From contig WWBZ02000007.1 in the NCBI GenBank assembly GCA_011503125.2, forward strand, positions 1,663,127-1,727,126: DNA of 64,000 nt, read 5' to 3'. Shown in pieces: positions 10,488-20,643 of the stretch. This DNA comes from Botryosphaeria dothidea. Its lineage: Eukaryota; Ascomycota; Dothideomycetes; Botryosphaeriales; Botryosphaeriaceae. A program made the position numbers and the translations under genes. The notes below the pieces were generated by a model. The model saw only the letters and a program-made list of their open reading frames with translations, was not told the origin of the DNA and made no database searches. Each line of letters begins with the position of its first letter. The stretch's first letter is position 1.

Positions 10488-12173
10488 TCACTTTGACTCT
10501 TGCTGCTCATCCTCCTCGTACGTCTCATCTGCATCCCTCTTGACGTCGAAAACAACGGCAGCGTTCTTGCCAGGGTATTTTCTCCATCTTCCTGACTTCA
10601 GCTCCTTTGCGACAGCTGCGATAATGCAAACGCCGTCCTTGCCCCTGTCTCCTCTCTCGAAGACTGAGAGATCGTTAATCACACCTCTGACGTTCCCCAC
10701 CGCAACTTGGTGACCATCGGTGCCGTTAGACACGGCGAGATCGCCGTCGACATCGCCTTGCTGCCTTGTCTGCCCAACAGTCCCTAAAGATTCGATCTTC
10801 CTTCCCTCTTTATTAATCTTCCATGCCCTGATCCATCCGTCCCAGCTGCCGCTGAGAATAACGTCGGTATACGGAATCGTAGTCAATGCAGTAATCCACC
10901 TTGGTTGCGGGGGCGGGATCCAAGCATCCTCATCGATCTTAGCATCCGCATAGACCTCTTCCGGCCTCATGGGCGGGTCCAAACCGTGGGCCAGCGGGAC
11001 GGTAAAGACTGGCTTCTTCTTGTGAATGGACCAGAGGGATATCGAGCCATTGTCGCTGCCGGTGACGAACGTCTCCTCATCGACGAGCGCGACGCGGTCA
11101 ATGCTACCCTCCGCATAACCTCCACCTGCTTTGGCCGAGTTGCCATCGGACCTGTTTGTCCGGGTGACGCTCGATCCTCCACCGCGGAAGACCAGCTGTG
11201 ATTCTTCAACCACCTTCCATAGTCTTGCCGTTCGATCTCGCGCGCCCACACTTACGCATCGCTCCTGCGCCAGCGCCGCAATGTCCACCACCGAGTCCTG
11301 GTGTCCAAACAGCGTTTCGACGTATGCAAGCTCGTCTAGGCTCCATGTCTTGATCGTTCTATCGGCGCTTGCGCTAAACAGTTGGTTCTTGCCCCTCCGG
11401 AAGGCGAGGGATGTCACGGTATCGCGGTGCTGTGTGAATACTTTGAGGGGCGTGAGATCCTCGGCCCGCCACACAATAAGCTTCTTGTCTGCTCCGCCTG
11501 TCGCTACAAATTTGCCATCAGACGAGACAGCCACACATAATATTGGCGCCGTATGATGTTGGTAACTTGGGTCGTTGGCGAAGTTTTTGTTGCCCTTGGA
11601 CCAGGCAACTTTTGTCGGGCAGCGTCGTGGAGTCAAATTTGAAGGATGTTCGGCGTTTAGGTCTTTGGGCTCAACTATCGACCACTTGATCAGGCACATG
11701 TCCTTGGTGGTTGTGTATGCGAAGGGTGGGTGTGTTGCGATTGCAGTAGTAGCTTGATTATCGGCACGGAAAAAAGCGTAGGTTGCGGAGGGGAAGGCGA
11801 TGCTCGACGCTATCCGACGGTAGACACGACCTTTACTCTCGGCAACATCCTCCTTCAATCGTTCTGCGATGAGGTCCTTGTCGATTTCTGCGGCGTCAAA
11901 CCCGGCCTCGTCGACCTCTTCGCGGACATTGTCCAGGTAGCGCTCAGCAAGACGCAGGCGGCGTTCTGCGGCGGTCTCATGCTCTGATTCCGAGGAATGA
12001 TCGCTGGCGTCTCCGTCATCATCTCGTGGGCGGGAATCGTCGTCGTCGTCAGATTCGCCGCTGGATATGGAGTCCTCGCGGCGCTTGCGATTGCGTTTTT
12101 CTGGAGCGTGAGCAGATGGCTGAGAGCGCTTTCTTTTGCGCTGGGACGCCGGAGTCGTGAAGAAGGACGACAT
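10488..12173 (-). CDS. RRP9: U3 snoRNP WD40 protein Rrp9 (U3-55K)
   Basis: One uninterrupted 561-codon frame on the minus strand, with ATG at 12173-12171 (MSSFFTTPASQRKRKRSQ). A basic then acidic N-terminus (SGESDDDDDS) leads to a helical region (AERRLRLAERYLDNVREEVD), characteristic of Rrp9. A seven-bladed WD40 propeller spans about residues 150-540: AFFRADNQATTAIATHPPF, then blades such as ILCVAVSSDGKFVATGGADK, VTSLAFRRGKNQLFSASADR and DSVVDIAALAQERCVSVGAR. Rrp9 binds the box B/C region of U3 snoRNA in the nucleolar processome. The frame stays open up to 12281, but the family start and the lack of conserved sequence upstream favour 12173. It is divergent from PRE1. Confidence 0.94.
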   Translation of the reverse strand: MSSFFTTPASQRKRKRSQPSAHAPEKRNRKRREDSISSGESDDDDDSRPRDDDGDASDHSSESEHETAAERRLRLAERYLDNVREEVDEAGFDAAEIDKDLIAERLKEDVAESKGRVYRRIASSIAFPSATYAFFRADNQATTAIATHPPFAYTTTKDMCLIKWSIVEPKDLNAEHPSNLTPRRCPTKVAWSKGNKNFANDPSYQHHTAPILCVAVSSDGKFVATGGADKKLIVWRAEDLTPLKVFTQHRDTVTSLAFRRGKNQLFSASADRTIKTWSLDELAYVETLFGHQDSVVDIAALAQERCVSVGARDRTARLWKVVEESQLVFRGGGSSVTRTNRSDGNSAKAGGGYAEGSIDRVALVDEETFVTGSDNGSISLWSIHKKKPVFTVPLAHGLDPPMRPEEVYADAKIDEDAWIPPPQPRWITALTTIPYTDVILSGSWDGWIRAWKINKEGRKIESLGTVGQTRQQGDVDGDLAVSNGTDGHQVAVGNVRGVINDLSVFERGDRGKDGVCIIAAVAKELKSGRWRKYPGKNAAVVFDVKRDADETYEEDEQQESK

Positions 12174-12525
12174 GTCGGCGAATTGGATAGCACGAGGGGA
12201 CAAGTGGTGTGGGTGGGCAAGCGGGCAGTCGGCGCGGAGAGTAGTTGGAAGGTGAGAAATAAATTCGAGAATTCGCGCCAAGACTTTGCCCGTCGGCGAG
12301 TGTGAAGCTCCGACGTGACGGTGAGCTCCCGCGGCGGCCAGGCCAGGCAGCTGGAGCTTCCGTCAACACCACAGCTCCAGTCCATCGCCAGCCCTTCGAT
12401 TGTTGCATCCCCGCTCCACCGCTTCCCTTCCCATCCGCCTCGGTCTTCAACTCCCTCGACCTGCTCTCGATTGACGTCGCTCTCGCCTACCACATCTCCA
12501 GACCTCACACTTCAACGCCGCCAAC
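12174..12525. promoter_or_regulatory. Divergent promoter of RRP9 and PRE1
   Basis: This 352-bp interval separates the opposed starts of RRP9 and PRE1. The PRE1 side is strongly CT-rich (near 12410-12510), as is common just upstream of highly expressed fungal genes. No proteasome-associated GGTGGCAAA element was seen by eye. Confidence 0.5.
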
Positions 12526-13355
12526 ATGTGCGTGTCAATCGTCTCGTCGCCGCTGCACCACACTAACTTCTGCTTAGGGAGGTCTTGCTCGGCATCACGG
12601 GCAAGGATTTTACCATCGTTGCCGCCTCCAAGGCTGCCATGCGCGGCGCCAGCATCCTCAAGGCCACCGACGACAAGACCAGACCTCTGAACAAGCACAC
12701 GCTGCTAGCTTTCTCCGGCGAGGCAGGAGATACCGGTGCGCTTTCCACAGCACTGCCTACACTCGATTCCTTTTGCTGACTCTTGATATTTCCCGCCGTC
12801 CAGTTCAGTTTGCAGAGTACATCCAGGCCAACATCCAGCTGTATTCGATGCGCAACGACACCGACCTGGGCCCGTCGGCCGTCGCGAGCTTCGTGCGGGG
12901 TGAGCTCGCACGCGCTCTGCGTTCGCGGAGGCCGTATACCGTCAACCTGCTGCTCGGAGGAATGGACCCCATTACCGACAAGCCCAGTTTGTACTGGATC
13001 GACTACCTTGCCGCGTTGGCGCCCGTTCCATACGCGGCACACGGCTATGCTCAGTATGTTTACCCCTTTCCCGGAATACCTGAAACGTGTTTAGGGAAAT
13101 GATGGTTCGGGTTGCAATATAGAGCAGAGATACTGACGCTCGCTTGTCCATAGGTACTACTGCCTTTCCATCCTCGACAAGCACCACCACCCGGACATCT
13201 CCTTCGAGCAGGGCATGAAGATTCTGCGTATGTGCTCGGACGAGCTGAAGAGGAGGTTGCCTATCGACTTCAAGGGTCTGACTGTCAAGGTCATCACCAA
13301 GGAGGGCATACAGGAACAGGACTTCAACGACGATGCGCCTGTTAAGCCCGCGTAA
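12526..13355 (+). CDS. PRE1: 20S proteasome beta4 subunit (PSMB2 type)
   Basis: Exons 12526-12527, 12578-12735, 12804-13053 and 13154-13355 give 203 residues. The first coding exon is only AT: intron 1 (12528-12577, GTGCGT donor, ACTAAC branch, TTAG acceptor) splits the initiator ATG, and G comes from exon 2. The protein begins MEVLLGITGKDFTIVAASKA and continues with FSGEAGDTVQFAEYIQANIQ, RPYTVNLLLGGMD and WIDYLAALAPVPYAAHGYA, all diagnostic of beta4. The residue after the usual propeptide site is not a catalytic Thr, as expected: beta4 is non-catalytic in the inner ring of the core particle. Length and order match yeast Pre1 (198 aa). Confidence 0.95.
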
Positions 13356-14095
13356 AGTAGGAGCGCTGGGTAGGTGGACATGACAGGCGAAGATGATATG
13401 ACGATGCTTGCCGAAAATGAGGCATTGTTCGGCGTTCCATGACATGTGTATAACCATTAGTTTAGTGAGGCTGGTCGGAATTAGAGCTCACGAATCTACT
13501 GAACGAAGAAAGGTTGATTTTAGTTGAATTGATACGTGCAGCCGGTCTAGGAGGTTTGTTCTCAATCACAAATCACATGACAAAGTTGTATATCACCAGC
13601 ATATATCCAGGAAGGATAAGCCATAATGCAAAAACTCTGCACGCAAAAACATTGAAACAGCTTCGTTCAGTGCTTGACTTGACGTGAGAATGCCCACAGC
13701 ACTGCCTGTACGTACGCATTTGTTCGCGGGTATAAGCCCCACCTCAGTAATACTGACGACACTAAACCAAGAATGCTATATATTGGCAACCTAGTCTTTG
13801 CATTCCTGTGTGGCGTGCGGAGTTCCCATGCGTAGAACCGAGCATTCCCAACTTTCAGCCCTGCCCAGATAATTTGAAGGCCTCACTTTTGGGGAAACAA
13901 GATGCTAGGGCGCATTTCGACAATGTCCAAGGCAGAGGACCAAGCACAAGAAATGAAAATCACAGAATCGTTGCTGTGGACGGAGATAAAAGCGGCCATG
14001 GCCTGGCCAGTTTTTTAATTGAATGAAAACGACAGTGCTAGTAACATCCTCAAGCTCGATTTCCGAGCTGATATACAGCTTCCCCCCACTATCAA
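13356..14095. other. Convergent 3' region between PRE1 and the Zn2Cys6 factor gene
   Basis: This 740-bp gap lies between two convergent genes. It is moderately AT-rich and must carry both polyadenylation regions. Only short unsupported frames occur in it, and no RNA gene was recognised. Confidence 0.5.
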
Positions 14096-17000
14096 TCAAT
14101 CCCCTCGATATCCCATGAACGGATCGAACCCATCATCCGCGGCGAAATTCAAGCCGTCGAACCCTAGACTTACCTTATTGAGTTCTTCAGCCCACCTGTC
14201 TCCTTCCCCTTCATCTCCATCGCCTCCATTGTGGGTTGTACTCGTATGTATCGGGCCTAGTAACGGTGCCGGTTGGTTCGGGCAAGGTGCAAAGAGATAA
14301 CGCGTTATCATGTCTTGTTGATGCTGGATGCTGTTGCCAGTTTGCTGACCAAAGGCATCTTTGATCGGACTATCCGTGGAACTGCTCTCCGATAGGTGAG
14401 GAACAGTACGGCGCTGACGCTTTGGCAAGATCTGAGATGTAGCAGGTGGGCTGGTGAAACGGGAATCGCGCTTTTCAGGCCGGGAGGACGAGGACAGGAT
14501 GGATGTTGGTGTGGAGGCGCCATCGCCAGATGCTATGCCACTGCTCTCGTGGTTGGACTCCATGACTGCTGGCATGGACACGTTGATTATAGTAGTGGGG
14601 GTATTATCGGCGAGCGTAGGTGGCGCGTCTTGATCGCGATAAAGGGCGGCCTCGACTTCGAGAGGAACGACAATCTTCCATTTCGTGACAAGATCACGAA
14701 GGATGCTTAGGCAGCCCATGGCCCGCTGGTTCTGTTTGACCAGGTCCTGGAAGTTGTTGCATGCGGCCGCAAGGTGGCTGGTTGCTGATATGGAAGGGAG
14801 CTTGATGATGTGTATAGTGCTCGCAGTGAGCAGACAGTGGAGCTGGAAGGTGAAGATGCCGTCCAGACCATATTGCTGTCGGTGTTGCGCGAAAAGATTG
14901 GAGATTGTGTTGGCTGATTCCCTACACACCTCCAATGGAGACACGTAGGACTTGGTGAACCTTGCTTTCAGGAAAGGTCGGAAGAGCAGCAGAACTGCCG
15001 CGTGGTAGAACATGCTGGGACCGGTGTTAACTCGTCTAAGTTCATACAACTACTCAGTGCGTAGGGGCGAAACGAAGGGAGCTCCAATGTGCAGTCGCTT
15101 CGCAGTCATCCAGGCTCGCACTCCCAGAAGTGAACACAGCAGAGCGAGCAGCTTGAGATTCTCTTCTCGTGTAAAAGACATTTGAGAATCTGGAAATTGA
15201 TATGGCCCAGAAGCAGCTAGCGTCCCATAATTCTGAAGATCCAGACGAAATCTTTGATGGCTGCGCGATCATTGGGTCATCCATTCTCGCTGATCGAAGT
15301 AGGCTCGTCACCCTTCGAAACGCTCTGCAACGAACTAGGCGACGATGACGGTACTCAGGGGAATGCTTCGAAAAGAAGGAATTTTGTGCACTGTCCAAGA
15401 CTTACTGCAAGCTTATGACATGTGGCGGCGCGTTTTCCACAGAGGCGACTGTGGCAGGTAACTTTGCAAACCATTTGATGTATTTGTTGTATTCTTCTAA
15501 CAACAGGCTGCCGCTCATTGTTTGAGATGGGGCGAAGAACATCTGAAGAGTAGAGTTGACTATCTTCGAAAGGCTAATTATCTGCCTGAAGGTGGTTGTT
15601 CTAGCGCTTTTCCTCGGCTGATTGACGACTTGCCCAGGTGCAATCCACTCGTCTTCGTCTTCTGCAGGATTCACCGGTGGAAGATCTATGGTTATCGCAT
15701 TAGTGGGTATCAAGGGCAATCGCCCGAGAGTGAAACTGGTAACCCTAGACATAGAGTCAGTAGGTGGGTGGGTTAAGGCAGTCGAGCAATCTATTATCAG
15801 TTGCGTGTCACTCAGTACTAACACATGACATGCAGTGTCTGATTGGCAACCAGAAAAGGGGCAAAAGTCAAAGGGTAAGGAAATCAGACTAATGGACAAA
15901 CCGTAGGCTGCACATACTGGTCGGTAACAAAACTACCCCAAAAGACATGAGCGCGGGCGTTCGTCTCAACTGCCTCGGCACTTTGCTGATCTTTCGGGGT
16001 AGAGTTGCCATGTAGGTGGATATTTAGGTCAAGCGCCATGCGCGAACTACGGCCACTGTATTGCCATTGAGAGCTGAGGCGGCTGAAGCTGCTTTCAATG
16101 TGGCAGAGGACTGAGAGAGCAGCGGTCGTCGTTAGCGTAGACTCTTGCTCCTCGTTCAACAACTTGATCGCCTCTTCATAGAAATCCAAACCAGCTGTGC
16201 CAGGATCATCTTGGTCACGTCGGGCTCGCCGGCTACTAGAAAAGAGACAGCCTGCAGCGCAGAGCGCATTGACAAGCAACTTGGAACAGTAGTCCGTCCG
16301 GCCAGAGACCATGTCAGCTCTTAGAAGCTGTTCGGGAAAGTTCTGGAAGAACTGATGCTGCCATGAAAAGTACAGTGAGAGCAAGTGCTCTATCCACTCA
16401 TGGTCCTGGGTCACGGTAGTCCAGTTGTTGATCGGTGGATTTGATGCCCCTGATCTCTGGCGGGCGTCTTGCAGACCGCTTGGTCCAGTGACCTTAACGA
16501 GGCCAAATTGGTGGCGGCCCGAGAATTCAGCTTCCATCCCTGGCATGCTCTCGTGGTCGCGAGAGAGGGTCTGGAGAAGGGTGTCGGAGCTGGCAGACGC
16601 CAGGATGGAAGCCGGATCCTCGCCATCCCGAAGACGGTTGACAATCTCGTCCAGCTCAGGAGGTTGGGCTGACGAAATGATGCGGACGATGCTCTGGTAT
16701 TGTTCGACCTGAGGCGGGGAACGTAGGGTCTGCGGGACGATTGTATCTAGGAAGCGCATCGAGCCTCAGCAAATGTTCCAAGCCAGTCTCAGCCCAAGAC
16801 GGTACGGGCAGCGTGCTCACAGCCACTTCCACCGCTATTTTGCGAAGGTGACGCGGCCCGCACCTTCGAGAGCAGCTGACCAGCGTGAGCGTGCCGCGCA
16901 ATGGTGTAGAGGTCGTCGCCCGTACGTAGTGCTCGCATCACTTCTGCAACGTCGGACTCGCTGGCGCGCTGGAGAGTCAAGAGCAACGACTCCAGCTCGC

Positions 17001-17384
17001 TCTTCTCACGCTCGAGATGCTCGACATTCTCTCGGAGGAAGGTTAAGCGGCGCTGCTCATCGGTCATGTCATACTGACACTGCCCGTCTCTACCGAGACA
17101 TTGCGAGCACGCGGGCCGTTTGCCATCGCACTGCGGCGGAGACAGGCGTCAGCGTGCGGTGGGCAGAGAGGGGCGGCCTGGGGAAAGGCGGGTGGACCGA
17201 CCTTGGTCTTCCGCCGTCGGCAAGGCAGGCATGCGACTATGGTGATGCGGCCCCTCTTCGCGTACGTCGGCTTGCTGGGCGGGGGGGGCGGTGGCAGCGG
17301 CGGCGGAGGGTCAGGAGGCGACAGATGGAAGGGCGGCTGGCTGCTGCCATAGGACGGTGGAAAGGGGAGAATTGGTCTGCTCAT
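14096..17384 (-). CDS. Zn2Cys6 transcription factor with fungal-specific factor domain
   Basis: Exons (minus): 17384-17202, 17130-16821, 16746-15918, 15744-15406, 15014-14096; 859 residues. The zinc cluster is C52-x2-C55-x6-C62-x6-C69-x2-C72-x6-C79 (CLPCRRRKTK / CDGKRPACSQCLGRDGQC); intron 1 cuts it after K61. A leucine-rich coiled coil follows (QRRLTFLRENVEHLEREKSE). The middle homology domain spans about 300-650, with HVFWGSFVTDQ, TLGRLPLIPTNAITI and SLHMFYHAAVLLLFRPFLKARF. A Pro-rich N-terminus and a Ser-rich C-terminus ending GFDPFMGYRGD flank these. Family members are often labelled NirA-like nitrogen regulators, but the sequence does not prove that role. Exon 3's acceptor is uncertain: 16764 would also keep the frame. 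Intron 4 is unusually long (391 nt). The protein should bind CGG-type sites in the nucleus. Confidence 0.88.
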
Positions 17385-17870
17385 GGCTGCGCAACAAGGA
17401 CATTGAAAAGGCGTTGTGGTAAAGCGCGGCCCTCCAGATGCGCGCTGTGGTGGCAGAACCGAGAAACACAGCCGCGGCGTAGACTGGCGGCGGCGGGCTT
17501 GGGCGTGCCGCTACAGGCAGCAGCCGCGCGAGCAATAAAGGAGCGGACGCACAGGAAAGAAGCGCGAGCAGCCAGAGCAATTGTCACATTGCGGTTGGAA
17601 GGTGATCGGTGGGTGGAAGCGGACTCGAGTCCGCCGCCCCGTTCCAAATCTGAGAGGACGAGAGATTCGGGCGGGCCAATCAGGTCGGCCCTGGCGCCGG
17701 AGGTCTTAGAGCCGCTCGCAGCAAGACGTCAGCAGCATCTCCACACGAGCTTGACGACCGCCATCGTCTCGAGTCCAAACGCCGGCTTCCTGCCCGAGAC
17801 GAGCGACGCTAGGCCCTACGTCTGACGCGCTGCCTCCACGCGCGCGCAGGCCAGGCGGAAACAGAGGCGG

Positions 17871-17900
17871 AGCAAGCAGCAAGCAGCAAGCAGCAGCAGC
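17871..17900. repeat. Short tandem repeat, AGCAAGC units
   Basis: About three 7-bp AGCAAGC units followed by AGC triplets lie about 0.5 kb upstream of the Zn2Cys6 factor start. Probably a slippage-prone promoter microsatellite. Confidence 0.7.
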
Positions 17901-18156
17901 GATCAGCCCGCCGCCGTCACAACAGCATCATTGCTCCCTGTCGCGCGCCGTCTGGACGCCGTCTGCTGCTGCGGGGTCCCTGGACGGTATGTGCTGCCGA
18001 CTCGCATCGACACGCGATCCTGCTCGGCGGCGGAGCGACCCCCGGGAGCTAAGCAGGGGTCAGCACTGCAACAGATGCCGAATGCCGCAGCCTTGAACGG
18101 GCGTGAACAGCCGCTTAGCACCGGCGCGAGCTGCAGGTCATGGGACGAGGAACATA

Positions 18157-18371
18157 CAGAGCCGACGGTTAGCGCCAAATGCGGACATCAGCCAGGACTG
18201 CCGAAGGGAGTTGAACCATTCATCCGAACAGCTTTGTTACCAGAAACGCAGAGCAGTTTTTGCGTCCGGACGAATGCCTCAGCTCCCCACAGCAGTCCCA
18301 ATCTGATATCTTTCTGACTCGTTTGTCGGGGCTCGCATTCGGCGCTGACCGTCGGCCGCAGCACCCCTCTG
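18157..18371. mobile_element. MITE-like TIR element, copy A
   Basis: This 215-bp element is flanked by TA on both sides (18155-18156 and 18372-18373), the expected duplication of a TA-targeting DNA transposon. Its right end, read in reverse, is CAGAGGGGTGCTGCGGCCG followed by ACGGTCAGCGCCGAATGCGA. Its left end is the same inverted repeat with about 11 bp lost after CAGAG. Inside is a second inverted pair, CATTCATCCGAAC and GTCCGGACGAATG, about 30 bp apart. It shares both with copies at 30.0 and 35.4 kb and encodes no protein, so it is presumably non-autonomous. Confidence 0.82.
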
Positions 18372-19050
18372 TAGCGTCGCCGCCGGATCAATGAACGGCC
18401 CGGGCCGCCCACACATAAAACGCTCCTCAGCCTTGCATCCTCTTTTTCTCCTCAGATCAAAAGCCAACAGAGCCGCCACGACCACCGCTTTAACTCCTCC
18501 ACAGCGGGCGTGTTGCCAGTCGCTTTCGAGCGGCATGGCTCTGGAGAGAAACCACTCCTGGATAGGAAGCTCTCTTCTCGTCGGGTCGTCTTAAGTGACG
18601 GCGATGGGCTGAGAGCGTCGATGATGGGAGACATGCCAACCTCAGATGCTGCTGCTTGCCGTGCGTGCTCCATTTCGCTCTTTGGGCCGATTCGCTGCCC
18701 CTGCAGACCGTGGCGTCATTGTCGTCATTACTCGCTCCGGGCCCCATGCCATCTGGGCCTGCTGTCGGCCGGTGGAATGTCTCGTGTCAATCACTTGCTG
18801 CACTCTTCGCTTTCAGAGCCGTGAAGACCGTACCTGAGCAAGAAATTCCCGTGTGTTATTCCCTATAATTATTGCCCAGAGCCCAGCTAGCCCAGGCCAG
18901 ATTCCCCCGTGTGTTATGACTTCCGTCGTCTATGCGCTGATCGATGCCCCTTGCCCACCGGCAGCCCGTCTCGTGGTCAAGTCTCGGTTGGGATTGCACG
19001 AGCTCAATGCCAGTAAGCCACGCTCCTGAAGCTCCGCGATCCTCTCTACC

Positions 19051-20081
19051 TTACTGCTCATCGCTGTCGCTCTGATCCTGCTCGACAGGCGTGTCGGTAG
19101 TACCGCCCATTGCCTCTTCAAGCAGCTCGTCAGCATCGTCGCTGGTTAGGACCTCGTCCTCGTCCTGGGGGGCAGTGTGGACAGACCCGGATTCAGGTCC
19201 GGATTCCTTCTCGGCACGGGCGTTCTTAGGGTTCAAGGTAGATTCGCGCCACTGTAAAGCGGTCAGATGACTATGGAGGGTAGAGGAACTATAGGAAACA
19301 GTTGCTTACCATCTTGCCCAAAGCCTTGCGCTGCTTCTTCTTCGGGATGTGGGTCACGTCGTCTTCATGGGCTCGGACTGAAATCCAGGTCAGCAACTCT
19401 TCTCTCCAGCAAGCCCTAAATGACAGCCACACTACCACCTACAGAACTTGTGCATGAGGCTGGTTGGATGCTCTATGATGCTCTTGCCCTCTCGGGCGGA
19501 AGAGATGCTCTTCTTCTCGATCTTCACGATGGGCGAGACGGGCTCATACTCGCGCTTCACGACACGGCGAGAAGGAGCCTTGCGGGCAACACGAGAAGCG
19601 ATGGCATAGGCGGCACTAGGACCATTCTTGGGCGGGCATCCAGGGCCACGCTTGGATGGACTTTTGAGAGGGCGGCCGGTGCCTCGCTTTGGCGGGACAG
19701 CGCTGGTCTTCGCGACGCGACCGGTCGCGGTGCGCTCCTGATCAGCGACGATGGCGTTGGAAGCCTGACGCGCTCTAGCGGGCGCGCCGGGCTTCCTGCC
19801 GCGAGCCTTAGTTGTAGCGGGAGTGCGGGTAACTGTGTCGGCAGCTGGGAAGGTGATCAAATCAGCATCTGCAAGCAGTTCGGATAGTGCCGATATACTG
19901 ACAGCGCTTCTGGTTGGTACGTGTGTCTTGCGAGGCAAATCAGCATTTTCTGTCTAGGTGAGGTGGCGACGGCAGGTGCTGCAGACTGACCCTTGTAGTC
20001 TATCTTCTCAAGATCGCGCAGCTCTAAAATGGCACGTCAATAATCGGATAGGCATAGCGGGTCATGATTGACCTTACTCAT
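19051..20081 (-). CDS. AT-hook-like basic protein with acidic tail, hypothetical
   Basis: Exons (minus): 20081-20078, 20023-19991, 19949-19443, 19377-19310, 19251-19051; 270 residues. The tiny first exon (ATG A) is joined through a GTAAGG/TAG intron to KLRDLEKIDYK. The middle is rich in Arg, Lys, Pro and Gly, with AT-hook-like cores (KARGRKPGAP, KRGTGRPLKSP, KRGPGCPPK). These are followed by SRRVVKREYEPVSPIVKIEK, by THIPKKKQRKALGKMW, and by a highly acidic tail (DEDEVLTSDDADELLEE). This pattern suggests a chromatin or DNA-binding protein, but I recognise no named family. Intron 2 would be only 41 nt (19990-19950); a longer splice to an acceptor near 19877 also keeps the frame and would drop about 25 residues. 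Confidence 0.72.
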
Positions 20082-20643
20082 GTTGGCGGAAGCTGGTGCT
20101 AAAGAAAGGTTCTGATGGTTGGTTTTGGAAAAGTGTGGAGTGGTTGACCAAGGAGGACTTTTGGACGAAAGATACGGCGACAGTGCAGACTGCAAACGCG
20201 CCGGAAGAAAATCCCTCTCCCTCACACTTGAAAAGCTTGTGGGTTTCGGTGAGCTGTTCGAAAACATCTGCCGTGCAATCCTCGTTAGCAAGGCAAGGCC
20301 CGGCCCATCATCACTCGCCCTTACGCGAAGTTGAGCGTCACTTTACAACTCAATGCATTCACCGGGTAGGCACATGGCCTTGGCTCCTTTTGGAAAGTCC
20401 GAGCGCCATCGGCAAGTCTCGTCGACCTGCCTTCCTGCCTTTATGGAAGGAGCGGCAACTGAATCGCGCCTGAACTCGTACGCGATCCGCGAGCTCGTCG
20501 CCTTTGACCGATTCCTGTCCTTCATACCACGCAGGCATTGACTGGTCATAGAGCACATATCGATATCGTTTTTAGGCGTCTCCATCGCTCTTGTCTATCT
20601 TTTTCTAAACGCATACAAGGTTCCCATATCTCTCTCGATCCCA
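20082..20643. promoter_or_regulatory. Divergent region between AT-hook-like gene and PPxY gene
   Basis: This 562-bp gap lies between opposed starts at 20081 and 20644. Several short frames cross it, none with recognisable sequence. It should hold both promoters. Confidence 0.45.

Larger units (their letters stand above)
17385..19050. other. Long intergenic region upstream of the Zn2Cys6 factor gene
   Basis: This 1.67-kb gap contains the factor gene's promoter, a short AGCAAGC tandem repeat (17871-17900) and a MITE copy (18157-18371). The reading frames here are short and lack recognisable family sequence. I see no supported gene. Confidence 0.5.

Noticed and set aside
12174..12281. Longer RRP9 start at 12281
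   Set aside because: The family starts close to MSSFFTTP at 12173; the upstream codons show no conserved sequence.
15054..15398. Possible separate minus-strand gene of 114 codons
   Set aside because: It sits wholly in the 391-nt intron of the Zn2Cys6 gene, has no recognisable domain, and conserved sequence joins directly across it.
16773..17825. 350-codon open frame on the plus strand
   Set aside because: It lies opposite the first exons of the Zn2Cys6 factor, whose zinc cluster and splice sites are unmistakable. The plus frame is Arg/Ala-rich with no family sequence: a GC-rich antisense shadow.
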